From Bacteroidales bacterium (GTDB lineage: Bacteria; Bacteroidota; Bacteroidia; Bacteroidales; F082): a stretch of DNA of 64,000 nt. The DNA lies in contig JAEFAE010000001.1 in the NCBI GenBank assembly GCA_016291135.1, positions 124,001-188,000 of the forward strand, in the 5' to 3' direction. The notes beneath the pieces are model-generated. The model ran no database searches. It was not told the origin of the DNA and worked only from the letters and a program-made list of their open reading frames with translations. The translations under genes were made by a program, and so were the position numbers. This document shows, in pieces, positions 17,455 through 25,248 of this stretch (within the stretch, counting starts at the first letter, position 1; each line of letters starts with the position of its first letter).

Positions 17455-19578
17455 ATGAAAAACACGATCTTCCTCTGCTTTGCGATGCTGCTGTTTGCCG
17501 CTTGCAACCAACAACGCCCCGAAGCCAACTACGACATCATCCCGCAACCCAAAGAGGTGAACCTCAACGATGGAAAGCCTTTCATGATCATCGCGAGCAC
17601 GGCGGTTTACTACGAAGCCGGACTCCAGCGCGAGGCGCTGTTCCTCAGCGAATATGTCAACGACCTGCTGGGCTACGGGCTGGAGGTGCGCGAATACCAA
17701 GGCCAATCCAACGGCATCGTACTCCAGGTGGCGAAGGAAAACTTCGATCAGGCGGAGGCCTACCAAATCGACATCACGCCGAAGCAAGTACATATAACTG
17801 GCGCCGATGCCGCCGGTGTGTTCTACGGCATCCAAACCCTTCGGAAGAGCCTGCCTATCGCTTCTTCCGAGAAAAAAATGCCCGTCTTCCTACCCTGCGG
17901 CACCATTCGCGACTGGCCCAACTTCGGCTACCGCGGCATGCACCTCGACCCCTGCCGGCATTTCATACCACTTGATTCAGTGAAAGTGTATATCGACATG
18001 TTGGCCATGCACAACATGAACCAGTTCCATTTCCACCTCAGCGAGGACCAAGGATGGCGCATCGAGATCAAGAAATACCCTGAACTCACACAGATCGGTG
18101 CCTATCGCGATGGCACCGTCATCGGTCATAACGGCAACCTCTATGACACCATCCGCCACGGCGGTTTCTATACCCAAGACGAACTCCGCGACCTCATCCA
18201 ATACGCTGCGGAGCGTCACATCAACATCATTCCGGAGATCGATCTGCCCGGACACATGCAGGCGGCCTTGGCCTGCTATCCCCAGCTGGGTTGCACAGGC
18301 GGTCCCTACGAGGTGTGGAAACGTTGGGGTGTGTCGGAAGACGTGCTCTGCGCAGGCAATGAGGAAGCCATGCGATTCGCCGAGGATGTGCTCAACGAGG
18401 TGATGGACCTCTTCCCCTCGCCCTACATCCACATCGGTGGCGACGAGTGCCCGAAGGTACGTTGGGAGCAATGCCCGAAGTGCCAAAAGAAGATCAAGGA
18501 ACTCGGCATCAAAGGCGATGAGCGTTTCTCGAAAGAAGACTACCTGCAGAGCTATGTGATGAACCGCATGGCGAAGGCGGTCGAGGCACGCGGCCGTCGC
18601 GTGATCGGCTGGGACGAGATCCTGGAAGGCAACGTCTCCGAAACCGCCATCATCATGAGCTGGCGTGGCACCGAAGGCGGCATCGAGGCAGCCCGCAAGG
18701 GTCACGACGTGATCATGGCCCCTTCGTCGCACTTGTATTTCGACTACTACCAGAGCGAGGACATCGCCAGCGAACCAATGTGCATCGGCGGCTACCTGCC
18801 CGTGGAGCGGGTGTACGCGTTCCAGCCCCTGCCCGAAGTGCTGACACCCGAGCAACAGCAACACATCATCGGCGTGCAAGCCAACATCTGGACCGAATAC
18901 ATCGCCCATTTCTGGCATGTGCAGTACATGGCCCTGCCGCGTATGGAAGCCTTGACCGAGATCCAATGGAACAACCCCCAGGAGCGCGATTTCGACGCTT
19001 TTGTGGAGCGTTGCCGCAAGATGACACAATTCTACGACCTTTATCACTATACTTACGCCAAGCACATCTTCAACCCACAGGTCTGGGCCGATACGGTAGA
19101 GACAAACCTAGCCACCCGCAAACCCATCACCCTGCGCCAGGCACCCGCGGAGAAATACACCTACGAGGGGGCCGGCGTGCTCAACGACGGCAACCTGGGA
19201 CGTGGCGCCTACAACTCCGGCAAATGGCTGGGATTCTGCGGCGATCCCATGGATGCTGTCATCGATCTGGAACAACCCGCTGCCATCAAGCAGGTGCGTT
19301 TCCACGCCCTTACCAACAAAGGAGCCTGGATTTACAATCCGAGTCAGGTAAAGGTACTGGTGTCAGACGATGGCGAGAACTTCCGCGAAGTGGCACATAA
19401 AGACATCCCGATCTCCACTTGGGAAGACCGGGATGGCATCTTTGCCTACGAAGTGGCTTTTGAACCGGTCACGGCCCGATTCGTCGAGGTATGTGTCCGC
19501 GGATTCGACCTTCCTGAAGACCATAGTGGCTACGGCAATCCGGCCTGGATCTTCGTGGACGAGCTCGAGGTCAACTAA
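17455..19578 (+). CDS. Beta-N-acetylhexosaminidase, GH20, lipoprotein
   Basis: The 707-residue exo-enzyme removes terminal GlcNAc or GalNAc from glycans. A lipobox (FAAC, Cys17) anchors it to the envelope. The GH20 N-terminal domain lies at about 25-160 and the TIM barrel at 160-510, with the conserved HIGGDECPK motif whose D330-E331 pair is the catalytic dyad. A C-terminal F5/8-type (discoidin) carbohydrate-binding domain covers roughly 575-705. No clear TAnnTTTG box was found in the 34 bases between the preceding terminator and the ATG. It converges on the SGNH hydrolase gene. Likely substrates are host mucin or chitin-derived glycans. Confidence 0.95.
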   Translation: MKNTIFLCFAMLLFAACNQQRPEANYDIIPQPKEVNLNDGKPFMIIASTAVYYEAGLQREALFLSEYVNDLLGYGLEVREYQGQSNGIVLQVAKENFDQAEAYQIDITPKQVHITGADAAGVFYGIQTLRKSLPIASSEKKMPVFLPCGTIRDWPNFGYRGMHLDPCRHFIPLDSVKVYIDMLAMHNMNQFHFHLSEDQGWRIEIKKYPELTQIGAYRDGTVIGHNGNLYDTIRHGGFYTQDELRDLIQYAAERHINIIPEIDLPGHMQAALACYPQLGCTGGPYEVWKRWGVSEDVLCAGNEEAMRFAEDVLNEVMDLFPSPYIHIGGDECPKVRWEQCPKCQKKIKELGIKGDERFSKEDYLQSYVMNRMAKAVEARGRRVIGWDEILEGNVSETAIIMSWRGTEGGIEAARKGHDVIMAPSSHLYFDYYQSEDIASEPMCIGGYLPVERVYAFQPLPEVLTPEQQQHIIGVQANIWTEYIAHFWHVQYMALPRMEALTEIQWNNPQERDFDAFVERCRKMTQFYDLYHYTYAKHIFNPQVWADTVETNLATRKPITLRQAPAEKYTYEGAGVLNDGNLGRGAYNSGKWLGFCGDPMDAVIDLEQPAAIKQVRFHALTNKGAWIYNPSQVKVLVSDDGENFREVAHKDIPISTWEDRDGIFAYEVAFEPVTARFVEVCVRGFDLPEDHSGYGNPAWIFVDELEVN

Positions 19579-19591
19579 TCGGCCTGTCCAA

Positions 19592-20269
19592 TCACTGCTG
19601 TAACGCTTCCTTAATCGCCTTTAACGCCAAACCCTCCATCAGGTAATAGGTGTCGGGATTGGGGTGGCAGCCGTCCTCACTGAGGTTTTTGGGAAAGCCC
19701 ATGTCTTCATCAGCGAGTGCTGAATGATAATCCACATAGACCAAGTGGTTCGCTTCGGCGTAGGCTTTCAGCTCCTTGTTAATGGCAACGATGGTTTGGG
19801 CGGCGTCTTTGACCTCAGGCCTCCAAACAAAAGCTTTACATGGCGGGATGGAGCTGATGATGGGAATGATGCCGTTTGCTTGAGCCAACGTACACATCGA
19901 AATCACATTCTTCACTACTTGTTCGGGAGCCGTCCAATAGTCGTTAAGCGCCACATCGTTGGTACCCGCCATGATGACCACCGCCTTCGGATGGAGGTCG
20001 ATGACATCCGACTGGAACCGCACGAGGATATGGGCAGAGGTCTGTCCTCCGATCCCTCTACCACAATAGTTGTGGTCCTTGAAAAACTCGGGATGGTACA
20101 TCGCCCAAATCTCGGTGATGGAATTCCCGATGAAGACCACTTCGGGGAAAGCCTTATCGGATATTATCCGCTCGTTATCAGCCTTATAGTCGTTGAAACG
20201 AAACCAATCTTGGGAATAGCCGAACATGGATAGTGTCAAGAGCATGAGCATCATGATGGTTTTTTTCAT
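19592..20269 (-). CDS. Secreted SGNH/GDSL hydrolase
   Basis: The 225-residue protein has a signal peptide (cleavage near GYSQ) and the SGNH esterase/lipase fold. Block I is IGNSIT with the nucleophile Ser50, the oxyanion Gly is in GRGIGGQT, block III is GTND with Asn104, and the catalytic Asp-His pair is DGCHPN (Asp199, His202). It resembles platelet-activating factor acetylhydrolase-like and sugar O-acetyl esterases of Bacteroidota. Next to a GH20 hexosaminidase it may deacetylate glycans, which is inference from position. A near-consensus -7 box (TTACTTTG) is visible at 20288-20295 on the same strand. Confidence 0.9.
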   Translation of the reverse strand: MKKTIMMLMLLTLSMFGYSQDWFRFNDYKADNERIISDKAFPEVVFIGNSITEIWAMYHPEFFKDHNYCGRGIGGQTSAHILVRFQSDVIDLHPKAVVIMAGTNDVALNDYWTAPEQVVKNVISMCTLAQANGIIPIISSIPPCKAFVWRPEVKDAAQTIVAINKELKAYAEANHLVYVDYHSALADEDMGFPKNLSEDGCHPNPDTYYLMEGLALKAIKEALQQ

Positions 20270-20307
20270 AGTATGGTGTATTAGTCACAAAGTAAAAAAT
20301 TAATACG

Positions 20308-20315
20308 TATCTTTG
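20308..20315 (+). promoter_or_regulatory. -7 box (TATCTTTG) for the small membrane protein
   Basis: TATCTTTG lies 17 bases before the ATG at 20333 and is the main reason for accepting the short gene that follows. Confidence 0.65.
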
Positions 20316-20332
20316 CCAAAAATCCATTTGAC

Positions 20333-20611
20333 ATGACCACAGCAGTTTATTATTGGATCCTCGCCGCCGTCCTGGCCATCCTCCTCTTCATCATTGGTAG
20401 CACCATCAAGAAACAAGGCAAGCGACTCGAATGGATCGGTTGGCTGAGCATCCCTTTGGCTGCCGCGCTGCTCATCGCAGTGTTATTGGGGATCCGCAGC
20501 TGCCGCAGCGACCGACTTGAGAAAGGTCTCAGCCACTGCACCAGGCAAGTCATCACGGAGGATGGAGATCGAAGTGTCGCTAGTTGGACGGAACAGAACA
20601 AAGGTGTGTAA
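20333..20611 (+). CDS. Small two-helix membrane protein of unknown function
   Basis: The 92-residue product has two strong hydrophobic helices (about residues 6-23 and 36-54) joined by a basic loop (KKQGKRLEW), then a polar tail. A TATCTTTG box 17 bases before the ATG supports real expression. The last 43 codons (20483-20611) overlap, tail to tail, with the 3' end of the zinc-ribbon protein gene on the other strand. The tail has no family-like look, so the natural product may end earlier and a frameshift or recent loss of a stop codon is possible. No family recognised. Confidence 0.6.
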   Translation: MTTAVYYWILAAVLAILLFIIGSTIKKQGKRLEWIGWLSIPLAAALLIAVLLGIRSCRSDRLEKGLSHCTRQVITEDGDRSVASWTEQNKGV

Positions 20612-21550
20612 GTCCTCTGGTTCTTCAGTCTTGATGATTCTAAAATCCTCCGCCACATCATAACGGCATTTCCCATGATCGAATAGGAAGACGTATTGTC
20701 CTTCCCCTTGATTGCCTATTCCAGATACCTCCCTGTCGAAATGCCAAACGATTGTTTTCCCATCGCCATTAAAGATTAAGGTATCCGCCTCATGGACAAA
20801 ACACCCTGAATGGGGTGCTGGGGGCGGCGTACCTGGATCGGGAGGAAGGTTGATGTGCTTGCAGCCACTGAAAAGGGCGACAATGATTGCGATAATCAGC
20901 GAAATGATAAAGATGGCGACAATGCAACCACCACGGCCTTTCTTTTTCGCTTGAGGCTGGCCCCCTTGGGGAGAAGCAGGTCTTTGTTGATACTGGGATT
21001 GAGGCGGTTGGGTACCACCACGAGGCGGCTGAGGCCTTTGGTAACCTCCTTGCGGCTGAGCACCTCGTGGCGCTTGGTAGGCTCCCTGAGGCTGCTGATA
21101 ACCGCCTTGGGTCTGCTGATAACCGCCTTGGGTCTGCTGATAACCGCCTTGGTTCTGCCGATAACTGCCTTGGGTCTGCTGATAACCGCTTTGGTTCTGC
21201 CGATAACTGCCTTGAGATTGCTGATACCCCCCTTGGGGAGCGCCGGTAGGTGGAGCTTGGCGCTGTGGACCCGCGTTGGGCTGAGGTTTAGGAGCTTCCC
21301 AAGTGGAAAGCACCACTTCTCCGGCGACGGCCGAGGCCATCACCCCCTCCCCTTCCTGAGGCGCGGACACGGGCTCCTGAGGGCGCTGCTGATACGGCGG
21401 CACCTGAGGGCGCTGCTGATAAGGCGGCTCCTGAGGTGGTTGTTGATAGGGTTCTTGCGGTCTTTGAACCTCTGGTGTTTTTAAGCCACAACGGGGACAG
21501 AACCTTGCCTCGTCATCCAGTTGGGCACCGCAATTAGAACAGTATTTCAT
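20483..21550 (-). CDS. Zinc-ribbon membrane protein with Q/G/Y-rich repeats
   Basis: The 355-residue protein starts with a zinc ribbon (CxxC-x10-CxxC, Cys4/7/18/21). A Pro/Gln-rich stretch follows, then about seven tandem 7-residue repeats of the GGYQQTQ / GSYRQNQ type (about 108-160), an Arg/Pro/Gln-rich stretch and a basic KKKGRGG. One transmembrane helix (about 210-230) precedes a C-terminal domain of about 120 residues. Positive charge before the helix implies the ribbon and repeats are cytoplasmic and the C-terminal domain is exported. The low-complexity repeats look like a flexible or phase-separating linker. It starts 3 bases after the stop of the giant protein A gene and is the last gene of the operon. 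No known function. Confidence 0.8.
   Translation of the reverse strand: MKYCSNCGAQLDDEARFCPRCGLKTPEVQRPQEPYQQPPQEPPYQQRPQVPPYQQRPQEPVSAPQEGEGVMASAVAGEVVLSTWEAPKPQPNAGPQRQAPPTGAPQGGYQQSQGSYRQNQSGYQQTQGSYRQNQGGYQQTQGGYQQTQGGYQQPQGAYQAPRGAQPQGGYQRPQPPRGGTQPPQSQYQQRPASPQGGQPQAKKKGRGGCIVAIFIISLIIAIIVALFSGCKHINLPPDPGTPPPAPHSGCFVHEADTLIFNGDGKTIVWHFDREVSGIGNQGEGQYVFLFDHGKCRYDVAEDFRIIKTEEPEDLHTFVLFRPTSDTSISILRDDLPGAVAETFLKSVAAAAADPQ
21084..21239. repeat. 21-bp tandem repeats inside the zinc-ribbon gene
   Basis: About seven copies of a 21-base unit (plus strand CTGCTGATAACCGCCTTGGG with variants) encode the GGYQQTQ heptads. Copies alternate between two subtypes (GGYQQTQ and GSYRQNQ), suggesting duplication of a two-unit block. 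In-frame copy-number change by slippage is expected. Confidence 0.85.
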
Positions 21551-21553
21551 AGC

Positions 21554-24500
21554 TTATAGATATGGATTAATTTCTTCAATGACATTCGTGCATTCATTCA
21601 CCACTTCTTCGAGGGTAGTACCGTATTTGCTCATCAGCACATTACGGGCCTGTTGCAAGGAGAGCTGTTTCACATCCGGGGGCGGCGGGGTCCCGACGGC
21701 TTCCAGAATCTTAATCTTCTCATAGAGGACACTGTAGTCTTTAGGGGCAACGCCCTTCACATTGAGCGCGTGGATACGTGGGTCGAGGATACGCTTGAAC
21801 TCCTTGACGTTCATACGCACCCCTTCCTTGACCAGCTCTTCGCCATAGCCCATCACATGCTTGGCCTCTTCCACCATACCCGCGTTGAACAGCTGTTCGG
21901 CCTGCGCTCTGCACGACTTGCCCTGATTGAGCCAGAATTCGCACTTGTACTTGACGGTATTGGCCACCTTCTTTGGATCGATGAGTGGGTTCGTCTGCAT
22001 CCCCTTGTCAATAATGTTTTTAAGGTCCTGACCGAACGACTCCAGTCCCTTCTCGCCGTTCACCACGGCCTGGTCGAACTTCCTCAAGGTCTTGATGGCT
22101 TCCTGCATATCATCGGGCATGTAGCCATAGTGGTATTTGTTGAAGGCTTCCGCGTAGGCTTCCTCCATCATGGACTCCTCGATGTCGACCCAGGTCTTGG
22201 TCTCCTCATTCCACACCTGGTACGTGACGTCGCGGTCGGCACCGATCTTCGTGCCTTCAAAAAGGTCTCCACCGGCATTGGACGAAGCCCCCTTCCAGGC
22301 TCTCACATTCTTGGGTTCCACCTTGAGACGGTTGGAAAGGATATCGATGGTGAGCGGATCCACTTCGTCATAAATCTTCTGGATGTTATGGTTGAAGTTG
22401 GCACGGAGCAGATCCGACTCGCTTTGGCGGAGGAGGTTCTGTGCGGCCTTGTTGCCTTGCAGGGCAAGGGTGGCACGACGCATCTGTTCAGGCGTAGCCG
22501 TGGGATCGTTCATCACCCTCTTGAAGTTTTCAAGAATCTTCTCGGCATCCTGCTTCGCCCATTTGGCGCATTCCTCGTTGAACTCCGAGCTGCCAAAGCG
22601 GATGACATCGTCTCCTCCTTCCTCTATGGTCTGCTTGATGGCTTGGTTGGCTTTTATGGCAGCGTCTCTCCGGATGTTCTTCACCTTGCTTCCTGCCTCC
22701 TTGACCTTGTCACCCAATTGTTTCGTGTTAAATACAGAAGGTTTAGAGAGACCCTGGGACACTTCCTTGCTCTTCTGAGCTCCTGAGACAGCTTCCTTGA
22801 TTTTTTCATAGCCGTCTTTCAAGCTTTTGATGCCTTTTTTGTTGGCATAATCCATAAGCTTGCCTTTACCCCAATTGATAGCTTTACCGCCCACATAGAA
22901 GACACCTTCCCAAAACACCACTTCCGAGCTCACCGTAGCGAAGCCTTTGAAAGCACTGTCGCCGCCCTTGTCAACATAATCCTTCAGTTTGACGAGGCCG
23001 CTTGCTGGGGTAAACACCAGTTCGGAGGCACCAGCGGTGAAGAATCCAAGTGCGATTCGGGCTCCCAGGAAGGTCCACGTCTTCTCCATCTTGCCGTATG
23101 TAGTCACAAAAGCGTCCAGGTTCTCGTCGGCAGCGGTCCAAGCAGGCGTCCAGGCCGCATCATTCACAAAATAACTGCCCATCTTACCCGAGCAGTAGTC
23201 ATTGAAAACCTTCATGACCTTTTGATAATCAGGCTCGTAAAAACCAAACTCGTTACTATAGCCCTCCACCATGGCATTTACCTTATAATAGAAAGGCATC
23301 AATTCGGCGAATTTCGGATCGAATGCTATTTTCGATCTCAAGTCGAGCAACTGCTCGTATTTTCGTTCATCCTCGTGAAGCACCCTATTGTATTCCCGAT
23401 TGTCGGAGATGTCACGATAAGGTTGTGAGATGATGGGGACGATGATGGAATCCTCGTACATCTTGTTCTGATAAGTCACCTTGACAGTTACCTTTGCCTT
23501 GGCACGGTTAGGCGGAAGAAGGCCACCCCCACAGGAATGGATGACACCTCTAACGGTATTGTCACTATTGACGCCCAACAGATCAAAACGGAAGTTCATC
23601 AAAGCACAGGGTGAAGCCACCTGATTACCGAATTTGTCAACGAAAAGCATACTGCCTTCTGCCACGTCTTCGAAAATAAATATCGGATCGCTATCAGGGA
23701 TAACACTTTTGATTTGTCCACTGGTCTGGTCTTCTGCAACAAGTTTGAAAGTGGCTTGGCTCTCACCCCACTTCTTACGTCCATTGGGATTGGTGGCAAG
23801 AGTCTCGCTATCAGAGCTGCTGTAATAGTCCACCAGATAAGCCTTGAGGGCGTGGACAAAGAGGCTCACGCCAAGGAAGATCCGATAAAGATCGATCTCA
23901 GCAGTGAGGGGCTCTTCCCGGTTGGCAAGTTTCACTGAGATTTTGCAGGTAAAGCATTGGGCGTCGCCTCCGATGGGTTTCTCCTTTGACTTCACTCCAC
24001 TTTCGGTGACATTGATGCGGAACTTGAGCGGGTTTTCTCCATTGGGCTCAGTCTGTGCCTTAAAGAATTGAGCACCTCTTTCGTCAATGGTCACCTGTAC
24101 ACTCGACACCATTCCCGAGTAATTGACGATCTGGAACTCCATGAACTCGGTCTTCCCCTCTCCTGCGGCGAAGGTAAGGGCTTCGCCAATGATGATCTCA
24201 GGAGCACCCATCACCTTGAAAACCACATGGTTGATCAAGGCTCCACCAGGCCAGATGAAGACCATGCGCACGCTGGCTTCTTCAAACGTATCGTTACTCG
24301 GTTCTTGGGTGGCAACTACATCGGCCGATTTGTATTTCTCCCCCATTCTGACATTGCTGACTCTACAATTACTCTCGGCGGTGATTTGTATCTTGGAGGT
24401 CAGGTCATTTCGCTCTATCTTACGTCCTTCGCAGGTGATTTCCTCAATTCTCACACCGATAGTCTGAGGTGGGTCGTTTGCAACCAACGTATCGCCAAAG

Positions 24501-25240
24501 TTCTTGTACAGAATCATGCGATAGGTGCTGTGCGGCGGTTCCGACTCTTCTTGTGGCTCCTGCTTCTTAGGCTCTTTATTACCTTTCGTTTTGTTTTTAC
24601 CCTTGCTGCCTTTTGTTATTGCAATTGCCGCTCCCCCAGCGACAAGTCCACCAACAACGATGAACCCCCATGGTATTTCAGGACCTTCTTGCTCGCCGGG
24701 ATCTGGGGACACAGGCGTAATCACTTCCTTTACTTCTCCAATATAGGTGTAAACGTAGGAGACCGCCTTACATACCTTATTCAAATCATCATCTAGATAA
24801 AAAGGCCATAGATTTATATTTAATATTTCTCCACTTTTTAAATCCAGCTGTTCAAAATTTGAATTGCTGCTGTAGGTGACCAAGAAACCATCGTCGCCTC
24901 CCCATAAGTTTATCCCGCGGTCAAGCCTAGGCAGCCAAATGCTTCCCCAAAAACCATACGACAGATCCGAATCCCACTTCTGCTCGGTGAAGGGTATCTT
25001 GATTTTTTCTTCGTCTCCAAGTGCGATCTTGCTGGGCGGATCTTGCCATGAAAAAGACAACACCGAACAAGATGCGCTGTTTTGCGACACCACCCAATCT
25101 CCTTCGGGTTGACCGACATAAGGATTTCCCCTGAATTCGACATGATCCAGCACCCAATAACCCTGGTTGTTGTTCTCCGCCTGCATTCCAAGGGCCGAAA
25201 CGAACAATAGTATTAAAAGAGGAAGACGTTTTATATTCAT
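21554..25240 (-). CDS. Giant secreted/membrane protein A, paralog of the 25249 gene, unknown function
   Basis: The 1228-residue protein has a signal peptide (1-21) and an N-terminal exported region (22-185) with a Trp/Gly-rich GYWVLDHVEFRG motif. A PGEQEGPEIPW motif precedes a transmembrane helix (about 190-209), followed by a Lys-rich stretch. Residues 240-610 are beta-rich and Ig-like. A helical segment (610-720) and a hydrophobic stretch with small residues (722-790) come next. The C-terminal helical part (835-1228) holds a conserved GASS...GADRDVT stretch (984-1006). Positive-inside logic puts the region after the helix in the cytoplasm. No catalytic family recognised. Gene B lies 8 bases upstream and the zinc-ribbon gene 3 bases downstream, so one operon is likely. 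Confidence 0.85.
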   Translation of the reverse strand: MNIKRLPLLILLFVSALGMQAENNNQGYWVLDHVEFRGNPYVGQPEGDWVVSQNSASCSVLSFSWQDPPSKIALGDEEKIKIPFTEQKWDSDLSYGFWGSIWLPRLDRGINLWGGDDGFLVTYSSNSNFEQLDLKSGEILNINLWPFYLDDDLNKVCKAVSYVYTYIGEVKEVITPVSPDPGEQEGPEIPWGFIVVGGLVAGGAAIAITKGSKGKNKTKGNKEPKKQEPQEESEPPHSTYRMILYKNFGDTLVANDPPQTIGVRIEEITCEGRKIERNDLTSKIQITAESNCRVSNVRMGEKYKSADVVATQEPSNDTFEEASVRMVFIWPGGALINHVVFKVMGAPEIIIGEALTFAAGEGKTEFMEFQIVNYSGMVSSVQVTIDERGAQFFKAQTEPNGENPLKFRINVTESGVKSKEKPIGGDAQCFTCKISVKLANREEPLTAEIDLYRIFLGVSLFVHALKAYLVDYYSSSDSETLATNPNGRKKWGESQATFKLVAEDQTSGQIKSVIPDSDPIFIFEDVAEGSMLFVDKFGNQVASPCALMNFRFDLLGVNSDNTVRGVIHSCGGGLLPPNRAKAKVTVKVTYQNKMYEDSIIVPIISQPYRDISDNREYNRVLHEDERKYEQLLDLRSKIAFDPKFAELMPFYYKVNAMVEGYSNEFGFYEPDYQKVMKVFNDYCSGKMGSYFVNDAAWTPAWTAADENLDAFVTTYGKMEKTWTFLGARIALGFFTAGASELVFTPASGLVKLKDYVDKGGDSAFKGFATVSSEVVFWEGVFYVGGKAINWGKGKLMDYANKKGIKSLKDGYEKIKEAVSGAQKSKEVSQGLSKPSVFNTKQLGDKVKEAGSKVKNIRRDAAIKANQAIKQTIEEGGDDVIRFGSSEFNEECAKWAKQDAEKILENFKRVMNDPTATPEQMRRATLALQGNKAAQNLLRQSESDLLRANFNHNIQKIYDEVDPLTIDILSNRLKVEPKNVRAWKGASSNAGGDLFEGTKIGADRDVTYQVWNEETKTWVDIEESMMEEAYAEAFNKYHYGYMPDDMQEAIKTLRKFDQAVVNGEKGLESFGQDLKNIIDKGMQTNPLIDPKKVANTVKYKCEFWLNQGKSCRAQAEQLFNAGMVEEAKHVMGYGEELVKEGVRMNVKEFKRILDPRIHALNVKGVAPKDYSVLYEKIKILEAVGTPPPPDVKQLSLQQARNVLMSKYGTTLEEVVNECTNVIEEINPYL
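22392..22729. repeat. Near-identical patch shared with gene B (copy 1)
   Basis: These 338 bases align without gaps to 26081-26418 with 7 mismatches by eye (about 98% identity), far above the level of flanking coding DNA. It covers the segment from before GSSEFNEECAKW to NIRRDAAIKANQ in the protein. Confidence 0.9.
22881..23136. repeat. Second near-identical patch shared with gene B (copy 1)
   Basis: These 256 bases align without gaps to 26573-26828 with about 12 mismatches by eye (about 95%). They encode the hydrophobic segment around residues 705-790 of protein A. Confidence 0.88.
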
Positions 25241-25248
25241 ACGGAGGT

